In this document: positions 13,943 to 29,564 of the stretch, in pieces
Layout: each line of letters opens with the position of its first letter
How positions within the stretch are numbered: the first letter of the stretch is position 1
Origin: Deinococcus aerophilus
Lineage (GTDB): Bacteria; Deinococcota; Deinococci; Deinococcales; Deinococcaceae
NCBI RefSeq assembly: GCF_014647075.1
Contig: NZ_BMOM01000009.1
Coordinates: 41,560-105,559, forward strand
DNA: 64,000 nucleotides
Reading direction: 5' to 3'
The notes under the pieces: model-generated
Seen by the model: the letters and a program-made list of their open reading frames with translations, nothing else
Told to the model about the DNA's origin: nothing
Databases searched by the model: none
Translations under genes and position numbers: made by a program

Positions 13943-14938
13943 CTATTTGGGCAACGACACCAGACTGATCAGCCAGTGGGCGTCCCGGCCTCCGGGGCCC
14001 CACTGGTAGCCGATACTGGGGCCAAACATGCTCGGCAGCGCCGAGGTCCGCAGCAGGACGTCGCCGTACAGGTAGGTGTAGTCGGCCGTCCAGTTGCGGG
14101 TCAGGCGGCTGCGCACCGCCCCCACACGCAGCGCGGAGTCTGCTCCCGGCAGGCGGTAGGTGACGTTGAAGTTGCTCTCCTCGTAACGGCCCGCGCCAAA
14201 ATCGGCAATGGGCACGCTGCCGGCGGCGAAGCGCTCCAGGTGTGAGCCTTCCAGCAGCAGCCCCGGGAGCGGCGAGTAGTTGGCGCTGAGGTTCAGGTCA
14301 AAGCTGGCCTGGGCTTCCTGCTGGGCCGGAAAGGTGTACAGCCGGCCCGTGGCCCTCAGCGCCGCGTTGACCTTGCCAAACGACCGGGGGGCAAAGTTGC
14401 TGACCTCGCTGTAGCTGTACGGCGCACTGACCGCGCTGCGGGCGGCCAGCCCCACCGTGTTGAGCAACCGGAAGCGGCCCTCGTTCTGCGTGAATGCGTA
14501 GCCGAAGGTCAGGCGCGACAGGCCCTCCGGCCCCTGGACGAGCCCGCTCCACTGCACTCCGGAGGGCAGGTTCTGGCCCATCTCCGCCCGGGGCATCCCG
14601 GAAAAGACTCCCACCGCCACATTCAGCGTGCCCAGGTTGCCACTCAGCCCGTAGTCCAGGGCGGCCGGAGTCTTGACCAGCGACACGCGCAGGTCTGCCG
14701 CAAGCGGCAGCGGCAGATACCGCACTCCGAAACCGCTGGTGCTGGATGCCATGACAGCCGTGGCGCCAAAGCGGTCCATGTAGCCGGGCGGCAGCTGCAG
14801 GCCAAAGGGCGCGGGCGCGCTTTGTGTCTGCGCCCCAGCCACCGGGAAGGCAGCCAGCCCGGCGAGCAGGAGGCTGCCCAGGGAACGCAGGCGACGAAAA
14901 GGGCGGGGCGAGGAAATCCGGACGATCACACCGTCCAT
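13943..14938 (-). CDS. Secreted beta-rich protein, putative outer-envelope barrel
   Basis: About 331 residues. An N-terminal basic region (RPFRRLRSL) and hydrophobic stretch (GSLLLAGLAAFPVAGAQ) form a signal peptide. The mature part alternates polar and hydrophobic residues in many short strands, with aromatic girdle-like ends such as ADYTYLYGDVLLRT and GPSIGYQWGPGG, and ends HWLISLVSLPK. This pattern fits a small outer-membrane-type beta-barrel, which Deinococcus possesses, but I recognise no family. The start is uncertain: ATG 14938 is used here, while in-frame codons upstream to 14989 are possible. No function can be inferred. Confidence 0.7.
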   Translation of the reverse strand: MDGVIVRISSPRPFRRLRSLGSLLLAGLAAFPVAGAQTQSAPAPFGLQLPPGYMDRFGATAVMASSTSGFGVRYLPLPLAADLRVSLVKTPAALDYGLSGNLGTLNVAVGVFSGMPRAEMGQNLPSGVQWSGLVQGPEGLSRLTFGYAFTQNEGRFRLLNTVGLAARSAVSAPYSYSEVSNFAPRSFGKVNAALRATGRLYTFPAQQEAQASFDLNLSANYSPLPGLLLEGSHLERFAAGSVPIADFGAGRYEESNFNVTYRLPGADSALRVGAVRSRLTRNWTADYTYLYGDVLLRTSALPSMFGPSIGYQWGPGGRDAHWLISLVSLPK

Positions 14939-15042
14939 GGTGACGCATTTCTCTGTCATCCGTCTGACCGGTTCTTCCATTCCCGGCACCCGTCCTCACA
15001 GCGCGGCCCTACCCACCGACCCAGATCAGGAAGTGCGCCGCC

Positions 15043-17343
<2,301 letters not shown>

Positions 17344-17473
17344 CTCATGGGGAGCATAACAACGCCGGGGGGAGGAAATCGTGCGCGTAGTGGCTTAGGC
17401 GCTGAAGCTTGCGTGAGGGAACCCTTGCCCGGACGCTCACGTACCGGGGAGCATTCACGCACAGGAGGTCGGC

Positions 17474-17926
17474 ATGTCCCAGACCGCAAAATCTCAAAAG
17501 CAGATCAGACTCAGGGTGCCGCCGGTCATCGGTGTCCTGCTGGAGCGCCTGCTCACCGCCTCCACCGTCCGGGCGGGCGCCACCGTTCCGCCGCCGCCCG
17601 CGCTGGAACTGACCGGCCGGACGCTGCTGTACTTCAAGGCCGAGGGCTGCGTGGGGTGCGACCGGCTCGATCTGTTTATCGGGCGGCTGGCCTGCGCCTG
17701 CGGGCTGGACCTGCGGGTCATTGACGCGCGGCGCGGCGAACTGCCCGAGCACGGATACGGCGAACAACTCGTGCTGGATCACGGCGGCAGGATCGGGCGG
17801 GCCTACCGCGTGGGCGTATTCCCCACCCTGGTCCTGACGGGTCCAGCGGGCGTTATAGAACGGGTCGTGGTGGGAGGCAGCCCGGAAGAAGGGGCCATCC
17901 GGGCGGGGCTGGGGCTGGACGCCTAA
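17474..17926 (+). CDS. Thioredoxin-fold protein with CVGC motif
   Basis: A 150-residue protein. The thioredoxin-like part begins near residue 50 with the strand [16 protein letters not shown], giving a CxxC pair in a thioredoxin position, and includes the cis-Pro-like segment [10 protein letters not shown]. Two further cysteines (ACACG) follow the active site. The N-terminal 45 residues are basic and unassigned; no clear signal peptide, so it is probably cytoplasmic. AGGAGG lies upstream of ATG 17474. It is convergent with rarA and the two overlap by four bases. Redox partner unknown. Confidence 0.75.
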   Translation: MSQTAKSQKQIRLRVPPVIGVLLERLLTASTVRAGATVPPPPALELTGRTLLYFKAEGCVGCDRLDLFIGRLACACGLDLRVIDARRGELPEHGYGEQLVLDHGGRIGRAYRVGVFPTLVLTGPAGVIERVVVGGSPEEGAIRAGLGLDA

Positions 17927-19212
17927 CCCTTCTCGCCTTCCTCTCCCTCCCCGTGGGCGTCTTGCAGCTTGCGCCAGCGCTCTGCCACCCGCGCCTCCCA
18001 GCCCTCACCGGTCGGAGCATACAGGCCCAGATGCACGCCGTCCGGCAGGTAGTTCTGCGCGAAGGAGCCTTCCGGATCGTCGAAGTAATACGCGTACCCC
18101 TGACCGTACCCCTGCTGGCGCATCAGCCCGGTGGGAGCGTTGCGCAGGTGCAGCGGCACCGGCAGGGTCTCTCCTTCCCGTACCGCGCCCACCGCCCTTT
18201 TCCAGGCCAGGTACACACTGTTGCTCTTGGGGGCCAGGGCCAGGTACACCACCGCCTGGGCCAGCGCCAGGTCTCCTTCCGGACTGCCCAGAAAATCGGC
18301 GGTGTCGCGGGCCGCAACTGCCAGCCGCAGCGCCTGCGGATCGGCCAGCCCGATGTCCTCGGCGGCCATGCGCACGATACGGCGGGCCACGTACATGGCG
18401 TCCGCGCCGCCCTCCAGCATGCGCGCGAGCCAGTACAGCGCTCCGTCCACATGGCTGCCGCGCACCGATTTGTGCAGCGCGGAAATCAGGTTGTAAAAGT
18501 CCTCGCCGTTCTTGTCCATGGCGGGCAGGTGGCGGCCAAAGGCCTCGGTCACGGCGTCGGGGGTCACCGGGTTGGCGAGGGTGCTCGCCACCTCCAGCGT
18601 GCCCAGCGCGCGCCGGGCGTCCCCCTCGGCCAGCCGCGCGAGCAGGTCCAGGGCCTCGGGCTCGGCCGTCACGCCGCTCAGGCCGCGCGGATCGTTCAGC
18701 GCCCGGTCCAGCAGGCCGCGCACCTCCTCATGGGTCAGGGCCTCAAGGACCAGCGTCCGCGCCCGTGAACGCAGCGCCGGGTTGACCTCAAAGCTCGGGT
18801 TCTCGGTGGTTGCGCCGATCAGGGTGAGCAGCCCGGACTCCACGTGCGGCAGCAGGGCGTCCTGCTGGGCCTTGTTGAAGCGGTGAATCTCGTCCAGAAA
18901 CAGGATGGTCTTCTGGCCGCGCCCGCGCAGCCGCTCGGCCTCGGCGGTGGCCTCGCGCACATCCTTGACCCCCGCCGACACCGCCGACAGCGCAATAAAG
19001 TGCGCGCCGACCTCGCCCGCGATCAACCGCGCCAGCGTCGTCTTGCCCACGCCCGGCGGACCCCATAGGATCAGCGACCCCAGACGGCCCGACTGCAGTA
19101 CCCGCGTCAGGGGTTTGCCCGGCCCGAGCAGATGAGACTGTCCCACCACCTCGGCAACGGTGCGGGGACGCAGACGTTCGGCCAGGGGCGCGGGAGGATC
19201 GAACAGGGTCAC
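17923..19212 (-). CDS. rarA: Replication-associated recombination protein RarA (MgsA)
   Basis: 429 residues, AAA+ ATPase of the clamp-loader group acting at stalled replication forks. Walker [16 protein letters not shown] (about residue 50), Walker [18 protein letters not shown], sensor 1 [14 protein letters not shown], and the MgsA C-terminal tetramerisation part ([38 protein letters not shown]) are all present. The start [16 protein letters not shown] is the usual N-terminus of the family. The end is a basic/acidic tail. Confidence 0.96.
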   Translation of the reverse strand: MTLFDPPAPLAERLRPRTVAEVVGQSHLLGPGKPLTRVLQSGRLGSLILWGPPGVGKTTLARLIAGEVGAHFIALSAVSAGVKDVREATAEAERLRGRGQKTILFLDEIHRFNKAQQDALLPHVESGLLTLIGATTENPSFEVNPALRSRARTLVLEALTHEEVRGLLDRALNDPRGLSGVTAEPEALDLLARLAEGDARRALGTLEVASTLANPVTPDAVTEAFGRHLPAMDKNGEDFYNLISALHKSVRGSHVDGALYWLARMLEGGADAMYVARRIVRMAAEDIGLADPQALRLAVAARDTADFLGSPEGDLALAQAVVYLALAPKSNSVYLAWKRAVGAVREGETLPVPLHLRNAPTGLMRQQGYGQGYAYYFDDPEGSFAQNYLPDGVHLGLYAPTGEGWEARVAERWRKLQDAHGEGEEGEKG

Positions 19213-19289
19213 CGGGCGAGGATAGACGCTCTGGCCAGAAACGTTGTGGACGGAATCCCGTTTGGTCCGGTCCGTTTATGCTGGCCGGT

Positions 19290-19556
19290 ATGGACTTTGC
19301 CAGACAGGTGGAACTCGCAGCCTTTCCTCCCGGCGTGGTGGTGACGCGGCGCACCATCCCCGAAGGCCACGTGTTCCGGGCGGCCCAGCCGGGGCACGGG
19401 CTGGAACTGCTGCTTACCCGCGACGCCCTGCGGATGTACGGCGAGGGGCCCACGGTAGCGCTGGCCCTGGAACACCTGAAGAAGGCGGCGCAGGCCGGGC
19501 TGCCCGAGGTGGGCGGGGACGGAACGTATCAGCGGGCGGTGTTCGTGGGGGACTGA
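19290..19556 (+). CDS. Small conserved-type protein of unknown function
   Basis: 88 residues from ATG 19290 (a codon-compatible ATG at 19278 is less likely). TATGCT lies eight bases before the start, fitting a leaderless gene. The sequence is soluble, mixed alpha/beta, with [17 protein letters not shown] and a helix [18 protein letters not shown]. No family recognised. It is divergent from rarA, and a GC-rich inverted repeat (CGCCGG/CCGGCG) lies just after the stop. Confidence 0.6.
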   Translation: MDFARQVELAAFPPGVVVTRRTIPEGHVFRAAQPGHGLELLLTRDALRMYGEGPTVALALEHLKKAAQAGLPEVGGDGTYQRAVFVGD

Positions 19557-19626
19557 GCCAGCGCCGGCGAGAGGCCCCCGGCGACCCTTCTCCCACGTTC
19601 TGTTCCCTGGCCCTATTCTGCCGGGC

Positions 19627-20817
<1,191 letters not shown>

Positions 20818-20934
20818 CCCTCCACCAGTGCCCGGTCCGGGGGCGGCGCTCCGGCGCACGCCCCCGCTGTTTTCCTGCCCCCCAAATGAAGTTTCGCTCA
20901 AACTTCCCGGCTTAAAAACGGCGTGGTATGTTTG

Positions 20935-20958
20935 GCCGGCACATTATCAATGTCCGGC
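20935..20958 (+). promoter_or_regulatory. Inverted repeat upstream of the amylase gene
   Basis: GCCGG-C-ACATT-ATC-AATGT-CCGGC, a 10-base-pair dyad with one bulged base, 38 bases before the amylase ATG. It could be an operator or a 5'-UTR hairpin. Confidence 0.4.
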
Positions 20959-20995
20959 TCCACTGCAGGTGGGGCCCGTTTTTCTGGGGGTTTCC

Positions 20996-22957
20996 ATGAA
21001 CCGTTGCCGTGGTCTGTTGCCTGCTCTGTCCGTTGCCCTGTTGCTCGGGTCCTGTGCCCAGGGACCTTCACCTGCCGCATCTGGAACCGATTCCACATCC
21101 TCCCTGTCCGGACAGACCATCAGCGGAACCAACATCGAGGCGTGGCAGAAACAGGTGATCTATCTGGTCATGCCCGACCGGTTCTACAACGGCAACACGG
21201 CCAACGACGGCCTGGGGCAGGCCAGCTGCTTTGACAAGGCGAGCGCCACCAAGTTTCATGGCGGAGACCTCGCCGGGCTGCGCAACAAGCTGCCGTACAT
21301 CCGTGATCTGGGAGCCACCACCGTCTGGACCACGCCGGTGTACAAACAGGTGGGTCTTGTCAACGGCAGCCAGTGCGGCTACCACGGTTACTGGCCGGAC
21401 TACACCATCCCGGACGACACCGCCCTGGAGCCCAAGCTGGGCACCAGCGCCGACCTGAACGGATTGATCGGCGACCTGCACGCCGCTGGCCAGAAATACA
21501 TGATGGACATGGTGGTCAACCACGCCGGGTACGGAGCACGGATCGTCTCGCAGCAGCCCGGGTGGTTTCATGCCGACTGCAGCGGCGACGACATCACCTG
21601 CCCGCTGGCCGGTCTGCCGGACTTCCGCCAGGAGGACAGTGCCGTCGCCACCTACCTGACCAACCTTAGCAAGACCTGGACCAGCACCTACGCCCTCGAC
21701 GGCATCCGCATGGATACGGTCAAGCACGCCCCCACCACCTACTGGCAGAACTCCTGGGTGCCCGGGGTGCTCGGTGCGCGGCCCAACACCTTCCTGCTCG
21801 GCGAGGTCTTCGATTCGGGCAATCTGGGCAAGCTGAAGACCTACCTGGACGCCGGCTTCGACTCGACCTTCAACTTCCCGCTGCGTCAGGCGATGGTGGA
21901 CAGTCTGGGGCGCGGCGGCAGTCTGGACGCCCTGGCCGCCCGCACGCAGGACACCCTGAACACCTTCGGCCTGAGCCGCACCCTGCTGCAGGTGAACCTG
22001 CTGGACAACCATGACGTGCCGCGTTTCGTGAACGAGCCGGGCGTGGGCGTCCCCGAGGCCGAGATCCGCACCCGCTACGCGCTGGCCCTGGGCTCGCTGA
22101 TGACCCTGCCCGGCATTCCGCAGCTGTACTACGGCAACGAGCTGGGCATGTACGGCGGCTCCGATCCCGACAACCGCCGCGATATGCCGACCTGGGCCTG
22201 GACCGACAGCGGCCGCAACGCCACCCAGGCGAACTTCATGGCAGGAGGCGGCACACCCAAGTCCACCTTCGACCTCACCAAGAAGCTGATCGGCATCCGT
22301 ACCGGCGCCCCCGCGCTGTGGAAGGGCAACTACGCGGAACTGTGGCGGCCCAACGGTGGCCAGAATGTGTTCGCCTTCTACCGGGGCAGCGGCAGCAGCC
22401 GGGTTGTGGTGGTCCTCAATTCCTCGGCGAGCAGCGCCACCGTGAATCTGGACCTGCAGGGCAACGCCGGCATCAGCGCCGCCGACAAGGCGGCCCTGCC
22501 CAACGGCACGGTCTTCAACGACCTGCTTGCCGAGGGAGCGCCGGGCAGCGTCACCGTGGCCGGCGGCAAGCTGCCGGTCACGCTGGGGGCCGGCAAGATG
22601 GGCATCTACCGCGCCGGAGCCGCAGGCAGCGGGGGTGGCGGCGGGTCCACCACCATCACCTTCCAGGTCACGGCGAATACGTTCTACGGTCAGGACGTGT
22701 ATCTGGTCGGGGACCGCAGTGAGCTGGGCGCGTGGAACACCGGCTCGGCGCTGGCCATGACCGCCAGCGGATGCTCGGGCAGCACCTGCACCTGGAAGAC
22801 CACCGTCAGCCTGCCGCCCAGCGTGGCCCTGCAGTTCAAGTTCATCAAGAAACCCGGGGACAGTGGTGCGGGCGTGACCTACGAGGGCGGCAACAACCGC
22901 AGCTACACCACCCCAGCCTCGGGCAGCGCCACCTACAACGGCGGCACCTGGCAGTAA
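20996..22957 (+). CDS. Secreted alpha-amylase-family (GH13) lipoprotein with CBM20
   Basis: 653 residues from ATG 20996. The signal peptide ends in the lipobox LLGSC, so the protein is probably a lipoprotein. The GH13 barrel spans about residues 45-520: MPDRFYNG, MVVNHAGYGA, nucleophile Asp in LDGIRMDTVKH, acid/base Glu in FLLGEVFD and the transition-state Asp in LLDNHDVPRF are all in place, so it should be active. A Gly/Ser linker (about 545-555) leads to a C-terminal CBM20 starch-binding domain (YLVGDRSELGAWN to the final YNGGTWQ). The role inferred is extracellular starch or maltodextrin breakdown. Confidence 0.95.
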   Translation: MNRCRGLLPALSVALLLGSCAQGPSPAASGTDSTSSLSGQTISGTNIEAWQKQVIYLVMPDRFYNGNTANDGLGQASCFDKASATKFHGGDLAGLRNKLPYIRDLGATTVWTTPVYKQVGLVNGSQCGYHGYWPDYTIPDDTALEPKLGTSADLNGLIGDLHAAGQKYMMDMVVNHAGYGARIVSQQPGWFHADCSGDDITCPLAGLPDFRQEDSAVATYLTNLSKTWTSTYALDGIRMDTVKHAPTTYWQNSWVPGVLGARPNTFLLGEVFDSGNLGKLKTYLDAGFDSTFNFPLRQAMVDSLGRGGSLDALAARTQDTLNTFGLSRTLLQVNLLDNHDVPRFVNEPGVGVPEAEIRTRYALALGSLMTLPGIPQLYYGNELGMYGGSDPDNRRDMPTWAWTDSGRNATQANFMAGGGTPKSTFDLTKKLIGIRTGAPALWKGNYAELWRPNGGQNVFAFYRGSGSSRVVVVLNSSASSATVNLDLQGNAGISAADKAALPNGTVFNDLLAEGAPGSVTVAGGKLPVTLGAGKMGIYRAGAAGSGGGGGSTTITFQVTANTFYGQDVYLVGDRSELGAWNTGSALAMTASGCSGSTCTWKTTVSLPPSVALQFKFIKKPGDSGAGVTYEGGNNRSYTTPASGSATYNGGTWQ

Positions 22958-23023
22958 CGCCTGCCCAGTTCCAGGGAACACGGCTCCGGATTGCACGACT
23001 CTGGAGCGCACACTTCAAATGCA

Positions 23024-23063
23024 CAGGGGGGGCGCCGAATCGGAAACGGTGCGGCCCCCCCTG
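23024..23063 (+). terminator. Hairpin after the amylase gene
   Basis: A perfect 10-base-pair stem CAGGGGGGGC/GCCCCCCCTG with a 20-base loop, about 65 bases after the stop; only a weak T-run follows. The remaining 300 bases up to 23358 hold the next promoter and nothing else that I can see. Confidence 0.65.
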
Positions 23064-23111
23064 CCCTTTCAGGTCGGCCACGCCGCCGGTTCGGCCCGCA
23101 CGAACGCCCGT

Positions 23112-23140
23112 TTGGTTTCGGTCCGCGTGGCTGCTACGCT
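23112..23140 (+). promoter_or_regulatory. Promoter of the E1 alpha/beta operon
   Basis: -35 TTGGTT and -10 TACGCT, separated by exactly 17 bases. This leaves an untranslated leader of roughly 210 bases before the ATG at 23359. Confidence 0.5.
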
Positions 23141-23358
23141 GGGGCTTCCACCCCACCGGGCCTGCGCCCTGCTTTATCCCCAACGAACCTCCATGCCACA
23201 CTTCCCGCGTTCCTGCCCGCCCGAGTCTCCCCCGGAACCGCGCCGCCTGCTGAACCAGCGCCGCGCTCCCTGACCGTCTGCCTGGATTCCGCCCCGTTCC
23301 ATGCGGACGGCCGCCTGCCCCTGCTTCTGTTGTTCCCAGGTCACTGACCGGAGGTCGC

Positions 23359-24512
23359 ATGACCCGTTCCAAATCCAAGACCAAGTCCGTTTCCGCTTCC
23401 ACCGTGACCCCGCCCATGGGCACCCTGCCCAGCGACGCCGCCCTGGACGCGGCCGCCGCTGCGTACGCCAACGCCGGGGACATGTTCCAGCTGCTCACGC
23501 CCGAGGGCACAGCCACCGGGGCCGCCGAGCTGCCGGACCCCGAGACCCGGCTGCGCCTGTACCGCGAGATGCGCCGCGCCCGCCACTTCGACGACCGCGG
23601 ATGGGTGCTGTACCGCCAGGGCCGCCTGGGGGTCTTTCCGCCTTTCGGGGGCATGGAGGCCAGCCAGTGCGGCACCGCCGCCGCCCTCACCGCCGACGAC
23701 TGGCTGTTTCCCACCTACCGCGACACCGGCGCGGCCCTGACCCTGGGCCTGCCCATCGCGCGGGCGCTGGCGTACTGGCGCACCTCGCCGCACGGCTGGG
23801 CCATGCCCGAGAACCTCAAGGTGCTGCCGTTCTACATTCCCATCGCCACCCAGTACCCGCACGCGGTCGGGGCGGCGCTGGCCGAGAAACGCAAGGGCAC
23901 GCGCAACGTGGCAATGGCCTACATCGGGGACGGCGGCAGCTCGGAGGGCGACTTTCACGAGGCCCTGAACTTCGCGGGCGCGCTGGACGCTCCGTGCGTG
24001 TTCATCCTGCAGAACAACGGCTGGGCCATCAGCGTGCCCACGCGCAGCCAGACCCGCGCCACCAACCTCTCGCGCCGCGCCGAGGGTTACGGCATTCCCG
24101 GCGTGCGGGTGGACGGCAACGACGTGCTCGCGACCTACCACGTGACCCGCGAGGCCGTGGAACGCGCCCGCAACGGCGGCGGCCCCACCCTGATCGAGAC
24201 CGTGACGTACCGGGTCAAGCCGCACACGGTGGCCGACGATCCCAGCCGATACCGCACCGAGGAGGACAACGCCGGGTGGGACGCCAAGGACCCGGTGCTG
24301 CGTCTGCGGACCCATCTGCTCGCCGAGGGCCTGATGACCGAGGCCTCGGAGGCCGCGCTGCTCAAGGAGGTGGCCGACGAGTTCGAGGCGGCCCTGCAGG
24401 AGGCCGACGGCTACCCCGAGCCGACCCCCGCCGAGATTCTGGACCACGTCTTTGCCGAGCCCACCCCCCAGCTGGCCCGCCAGCGCGCACAGATTCTGGC
24501 CGAGGAGAACGC

Positions 24513-24516
<4 letters not shown>
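23359..24516 (+). CDS. 2-oxoacid dehydrogenase E1 component, alpha subunit (pyruvate or branched-chain type)
   Basis: 385 residues. The thiamine diphosphate motif is [19 protein letters not shown] (about 190-208) ending in LQNNGW, preceded by TYRDTG and [10 protein letters not shown] as in Bacillus PdhA. It decarboxylates a 2-oxoacid and passes the acyl group to E2 lipoyl domains. The similarity I can see is nearest to pyruvate dehydrogenase E1 alpha, but branched-chain E1 alpha is very close and the substrate is not decidable by eye. The beta subunit follows with ATGA overlap. No E2 or E3 gene is in the window. The first 30 residues are Lys/Ser-rich and variable. Confidence 0.9.
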
Positions 24517-25520
<1,004 letters not shown>

Positions 25521-25608
25521 ACACCGGGCGGCCGGCGGCGAAGTTGTGGGGCCGGTGAACCCTGCGCTCCCTTCCTGTGGCCTGTTGCCCCGGATGTTAC
25601 CCTGCCCC

Positions 25609-26562
25609 ATGCCCAGCGCCCACCTGACCCCGGAGGCCTTCGCCCGCGCCCGCGCGTTCGTGCTGGAGGGGGGCCGGGCCCTGGACGCCGCGCGGTTTCG
25701 CCACGCCTTTGAGGGCGGGGAGGCCGGCGGGGTGCTGGACGCGCTGAGGGCCTACCGCAACGATGACGGCGGCTTTGGACAGGCCCTGGAACCGGACCTG
25801 CGCGCTCCCCACAGCAGCGTCCTGGCGACCCTGATGGCGCTGCGGGCACTGCAGGATCTGGATGTACCCGCCGACGAACCGCTGCTGGAAGGCGCGGTGG
25901 CCTGGCTGCACACGCAGCTGCACACCGACGCGGACGGCAGCGTGTGGCCCTTTGTGCCGCCGCAGGCCGAATCCCATCCGCACGCGCCGTGGTGGAACCA
26001 GCGCCCGCCGGGCGAGCTGGCCCGGACCTTCGGCGGCTTCCGGGTCAATCCGCGCGCCGAACTTGTGGGCCGGCTGTGGCGCTGGCCGGCGCTGTGGCCG
26101 GACGGTCTGCTCGCCCAGCTGACGCTCGAAGCGCGGGACGCGGTGCTCGCCGGGCTGGAGGAGGGGGACGCGAACGGCCACGCGGCGGCGGCCGTCTTTG
26201 CCGGAACGTCCCAGATTCCCGACGACCACCGCCTGCCGGTGCTGGAGTATCTGGCCGACGTGCTGCCCGGCCGGGTTCAGACCATCCCGGAGGAGTTTGC
26301 CCAGCACGGCCTGAACCCGCTGATGGTCGCGCCGACGCCGGGGCACCCGCTGGCCCACGCCTTGGAAGAACCGCTCAGCGCAGCCCTGGCCCACCTGATC
26401 GGCGCACAGGCCGCGGACGGCAGCTGGGGACCGACCTGGACGTGGTTCGGACAGTTCCCCGAGACGTGGCCCGAAGCCGAGGCCGAGTGGCGCAGCGCCC
26501 TGACGCTGGACGCGCTGCTGACCCTGAAGGCATGGGGCCGACTGGAGCAGACGAGCGAATAG
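25609..26562 (+). CDS. Terpenoid cyclase/prenyltransferase-fold protein of unknown function
   Basis: 317 residues from ATG 25609 (ATG 25594 is also in frame). The sequence is alpha-helical with squalene-cyclase/prenyltransferase-like repeats: LRAYRNDDGGFGQALEPDLR near the N-terminus and IGAQAADGSWGPTWTW near the C-terminus, both containing the DG.WG/F QW-like element. It lacks the DxDD cyclase motif as far as I can see, so catalysis is doubtful. It sits behind the E1 genes in the same direction (90-base gap) and ends at a bidirectional terminator. Confidence 0.75.
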   Translation: MPSAHLTPEAFARARAFVLEGGRALDAARFRHAFEGGEAGGVLDALRAYRNDDGGFGQALEPDLRAPHSSVLATLMALRALQDLDVPADEPLLEGAVAWLHTQLHTDADGSVWPFVPPQAESHPHAPWWNQRPPGELARTFGGFRVNPRAELVGRLWRWPALWPDGLLAQLTLEARDAVLAGLEEGDANGHAAAAVFAGTSQIPDDHRLPVLEYLADVLPGRVQTIPEEFAQHGLNPLMVAPTPGHPLAHALEEPLSAALAHLIGAQAADGSWGPTWTWFGQFPETWPEAEAEWRSALTLDALLTLKAWGRLEQTSE

Positions 26563-26580
26563 AATCGGTCACCAGAAAGA

Positions 26581-26613
26581 AAGACCGCCCGGCCATGACG
26601 GCCGGGCGGTCTT
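26581..26613. terminator. Bidirectional terminator between the terpenoid-cyclase-like gene and yidC
   Basis: A perfect 14-base-pair stem AAGACCGCCCGGCC/GGCCGGGCGGTCTT with a 5-base loop, between two convergent stop codons. The A-rich left flank gives a T-rich tail in the minus direction; the plus direction has CTTCCC. Confidence 0.85.
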
Positions 26614-26627
26614 CCCTATCCGGGGCG

Positions 26628-28258
<1,631 letters not shown>

Positions 28259-28259
<1 letters not shown>

Positions 28260-28594
28260 CAGGATACGCGTCTCTTTTTGGGGGAAGGGCTTTTCTGGGA
28301 GGCGGGGTGGGGCGGAGCGGCCGCAGGCGGAGCGTTGCTCGCCTCCGGCGGAAGGTGGTGGTCCGGGAAATGTTCGGGCACCGGGTCATACCTGCCCGGC
28401 ACCAGCGGATTGCAGCGCACCACCCGCCACGTGGCCAGCCACCCGCCCACCACGGCACCGTGGCGTTCGATGGCCTGCGCCGCGTATTCCGAGCAGGTAG
28501 GGGTAAAGCGGCAGGTGGGCGCCGGCTTGCGCGGCGACAGCTCGCGCTGGTAGTACCGCACGGCCCGGACCAGCCCGCGTGCCACCCGGCTCAC
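28259..28594 (-). CDS. yidD: Membrane protein insertion efficiency factor YidD
   Basis: 111 residues. The YidD core is complete: [36 protein letters not shown] and [14 protein letters not shown], including the conserved Cys residues. It probably assists YidC at the membrane. The GTG start overlaps the rnpA stop (GTGA) and its stop overlaps the yidC start. The C-terminal 30 residues are Pro/Ala-rich and ragged. Confidence 0.95.
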
Positions 28595-29094
28595 GGCGCC
28601 TTCCGGTCCGGAGTGGCCCCGGAAGCGTCAGGGCTGGGGGAGGAGGCCACGGGGGCGGATACGCCCGCAGCCCGGCGGTTCCCTTCTCCCCCCGCCTTGC
28701 GCCCCTGCGCCTTGCCCTGAGCCGCGCCCTGGGTCTTGCTCTGGGCCCGGCCGGGAGCGCGGCTCAGGGCGCGGGTCAATGTGGCCTGCAACACTTCAAA
28801 CGGCACACTCAACACCCCCGGATTGGGCAGCACGATGGCGCGGCACGGCGGCAGACCGCCCGGCAGGGTCCGCAGGGCCTCACGTACCCGGCGGCGCGCA
28901 CGGTTGCGGTCCACGGCCCGCCTCAGCGTCTTCTTGGAGACCACGATGCCAATGATCGCGCGTGGCCGCCACGCCTCGCCGTAACGCGGTCGATATTCGG
29001 TCACGCGCACCGTCAGCAGGGGGTCGCGCACGGCCACGCCATGGTTGCGGACCTTGCGGAACTCGCGGTCCCCACGCAATGAATCCAGCGCCAC
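28591..29094 (-). CDS. rnpA: Ribonuclease P protein component
   Basis: Matures tRNA 5' ends together with the RNase P RNA. The core (about residues 1-100) holds [30 protein letters not shown] (RNR motif) and VLPNPG. After that comes an unusual tail of about 60 residues rich in Ala, Gln, Lys, Gly and Ser, making the protein 167 residues against about 110-125 normally. The GTG start at 29094 lies 70 bases after rpmH; I found no in-frame ATG, GTG or TTG further upstream, so the Thermus arrangement in which rnpA encloses rpmH does not occur here. Confidence 0.93.
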   Translation of the reverse strand: MALDSLRGDREFRKVRNHGVAVRDPLLTVRVTEYRPRYGEAWRPRAIIGIVVSKKTLRRAVDRNRARRRVREALRTLPGGLPPCRAIVLPNPGVLSVPFEVLQATLTRALSRAPGRAQSKTQGAAQGKAQGRKAGGEGNRRAAGVSAPVASSPSPDASGATPDRKAP

Positions 29095-29164
29095 CGGACG
29101 GCGAGACCGTTCCTGCGTGGCGCTGGGGAGGGGTGGGGTGGCGATAAGGGCCGCTCCTGGCGAC

Positions 29165-29308
29165 TTACTCGTCGCTGACGGTGAGCTGGCGGCGGCCCTT
29201 GGCGCGGCGGCGCGCGAGAATGTTGCGGCCGGCTTTGGTTTTCATGCGGGCGCGGAAACCGTGGGTCTTGGCCCGCTTGCGGACGTTGGGCTGGTAGGTA
29301 CGCTTCAT
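29165..29308 (-). CDS. rpmH: 50S ribosomal protein L34
   Basis: 47 residues, the complete L34: [19 protein letters not shown] at the start, [19 protein letters not shown] in the middle, with a short acidic end. It is part of the large ribosomal subunit. First gene of the rpmH-rnpA-yidD-yidC cluster. dnaA, often nearby in other bacteria, is not in the window. Confidence 0.98.
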   Translation of the reverse strand: MKRTYQPNVRKRAKTHGFRARMKTKAGRNILARRRAKGRRQLTVSDE

Positions 29309-29523
29309 GCTCTGTCTCTCCTTGCTCGCGGCCTGGACGCTTGGTGCCTGGTGCGCCGCGTGGGTCATCTGCCGAGTGCGGCAGCGCCCCGCGCCCCCGC
29401 GCTGGAGGGCAAACTGGAGAAGTGTAGCATGCCGGCCCCGGCCACGAAAAGGGGCCAAGCGAAGTGTGACTGCCTGGAGCGGCCCGCGCCCCCGGCGCCG
29501 CGACGGACGGCGCCGGGGCGGGA

Positions 29524-29529
29524 TACACT
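29524..29529 (+). promoter_or_regulatory. -10 hexamer upstream of the MarR leader ORF
   Basis: TACACT, eight bases before the ATG of the 8-codon ORF at 29538, the same spacing seen for other leaderless genes in this window. Confidence 0.5.
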
Positions 29530-29537
29530 GGTCCGGT

Positions 29538-29564
29538 ATGCCGGGACCCCGGAGCCGCCCATGA
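29538..29564 (+). CDS. Candidate 8-codon leader ORF overlapping the MarR start
   Basis: ATG followed by CCG GGA CCC CGG AGC CGC CCA and TGA (MPGPRSRP). The stop overlaps the regulator's start as ATGA. A -10-like TACACT lies eight bases upstream, so this ORF would be translated from a leaderless 5' end and would pass ribosomes to the MarR gene, which lacks a good Shine-Dalgarno. It may be a translational coupling device; chance cannot be excluded. Confidence 0.4.
   Translation: MPGPRSRP

Noticed and set aside
29013..29308. Thermus-like arrangement with rpmH nested inside rnpA
   Set aside because: The rnpA frame stays open for some way into rpmH, but it has no ATG, GTG or TTG upstream of 29094, so the genes are separate.
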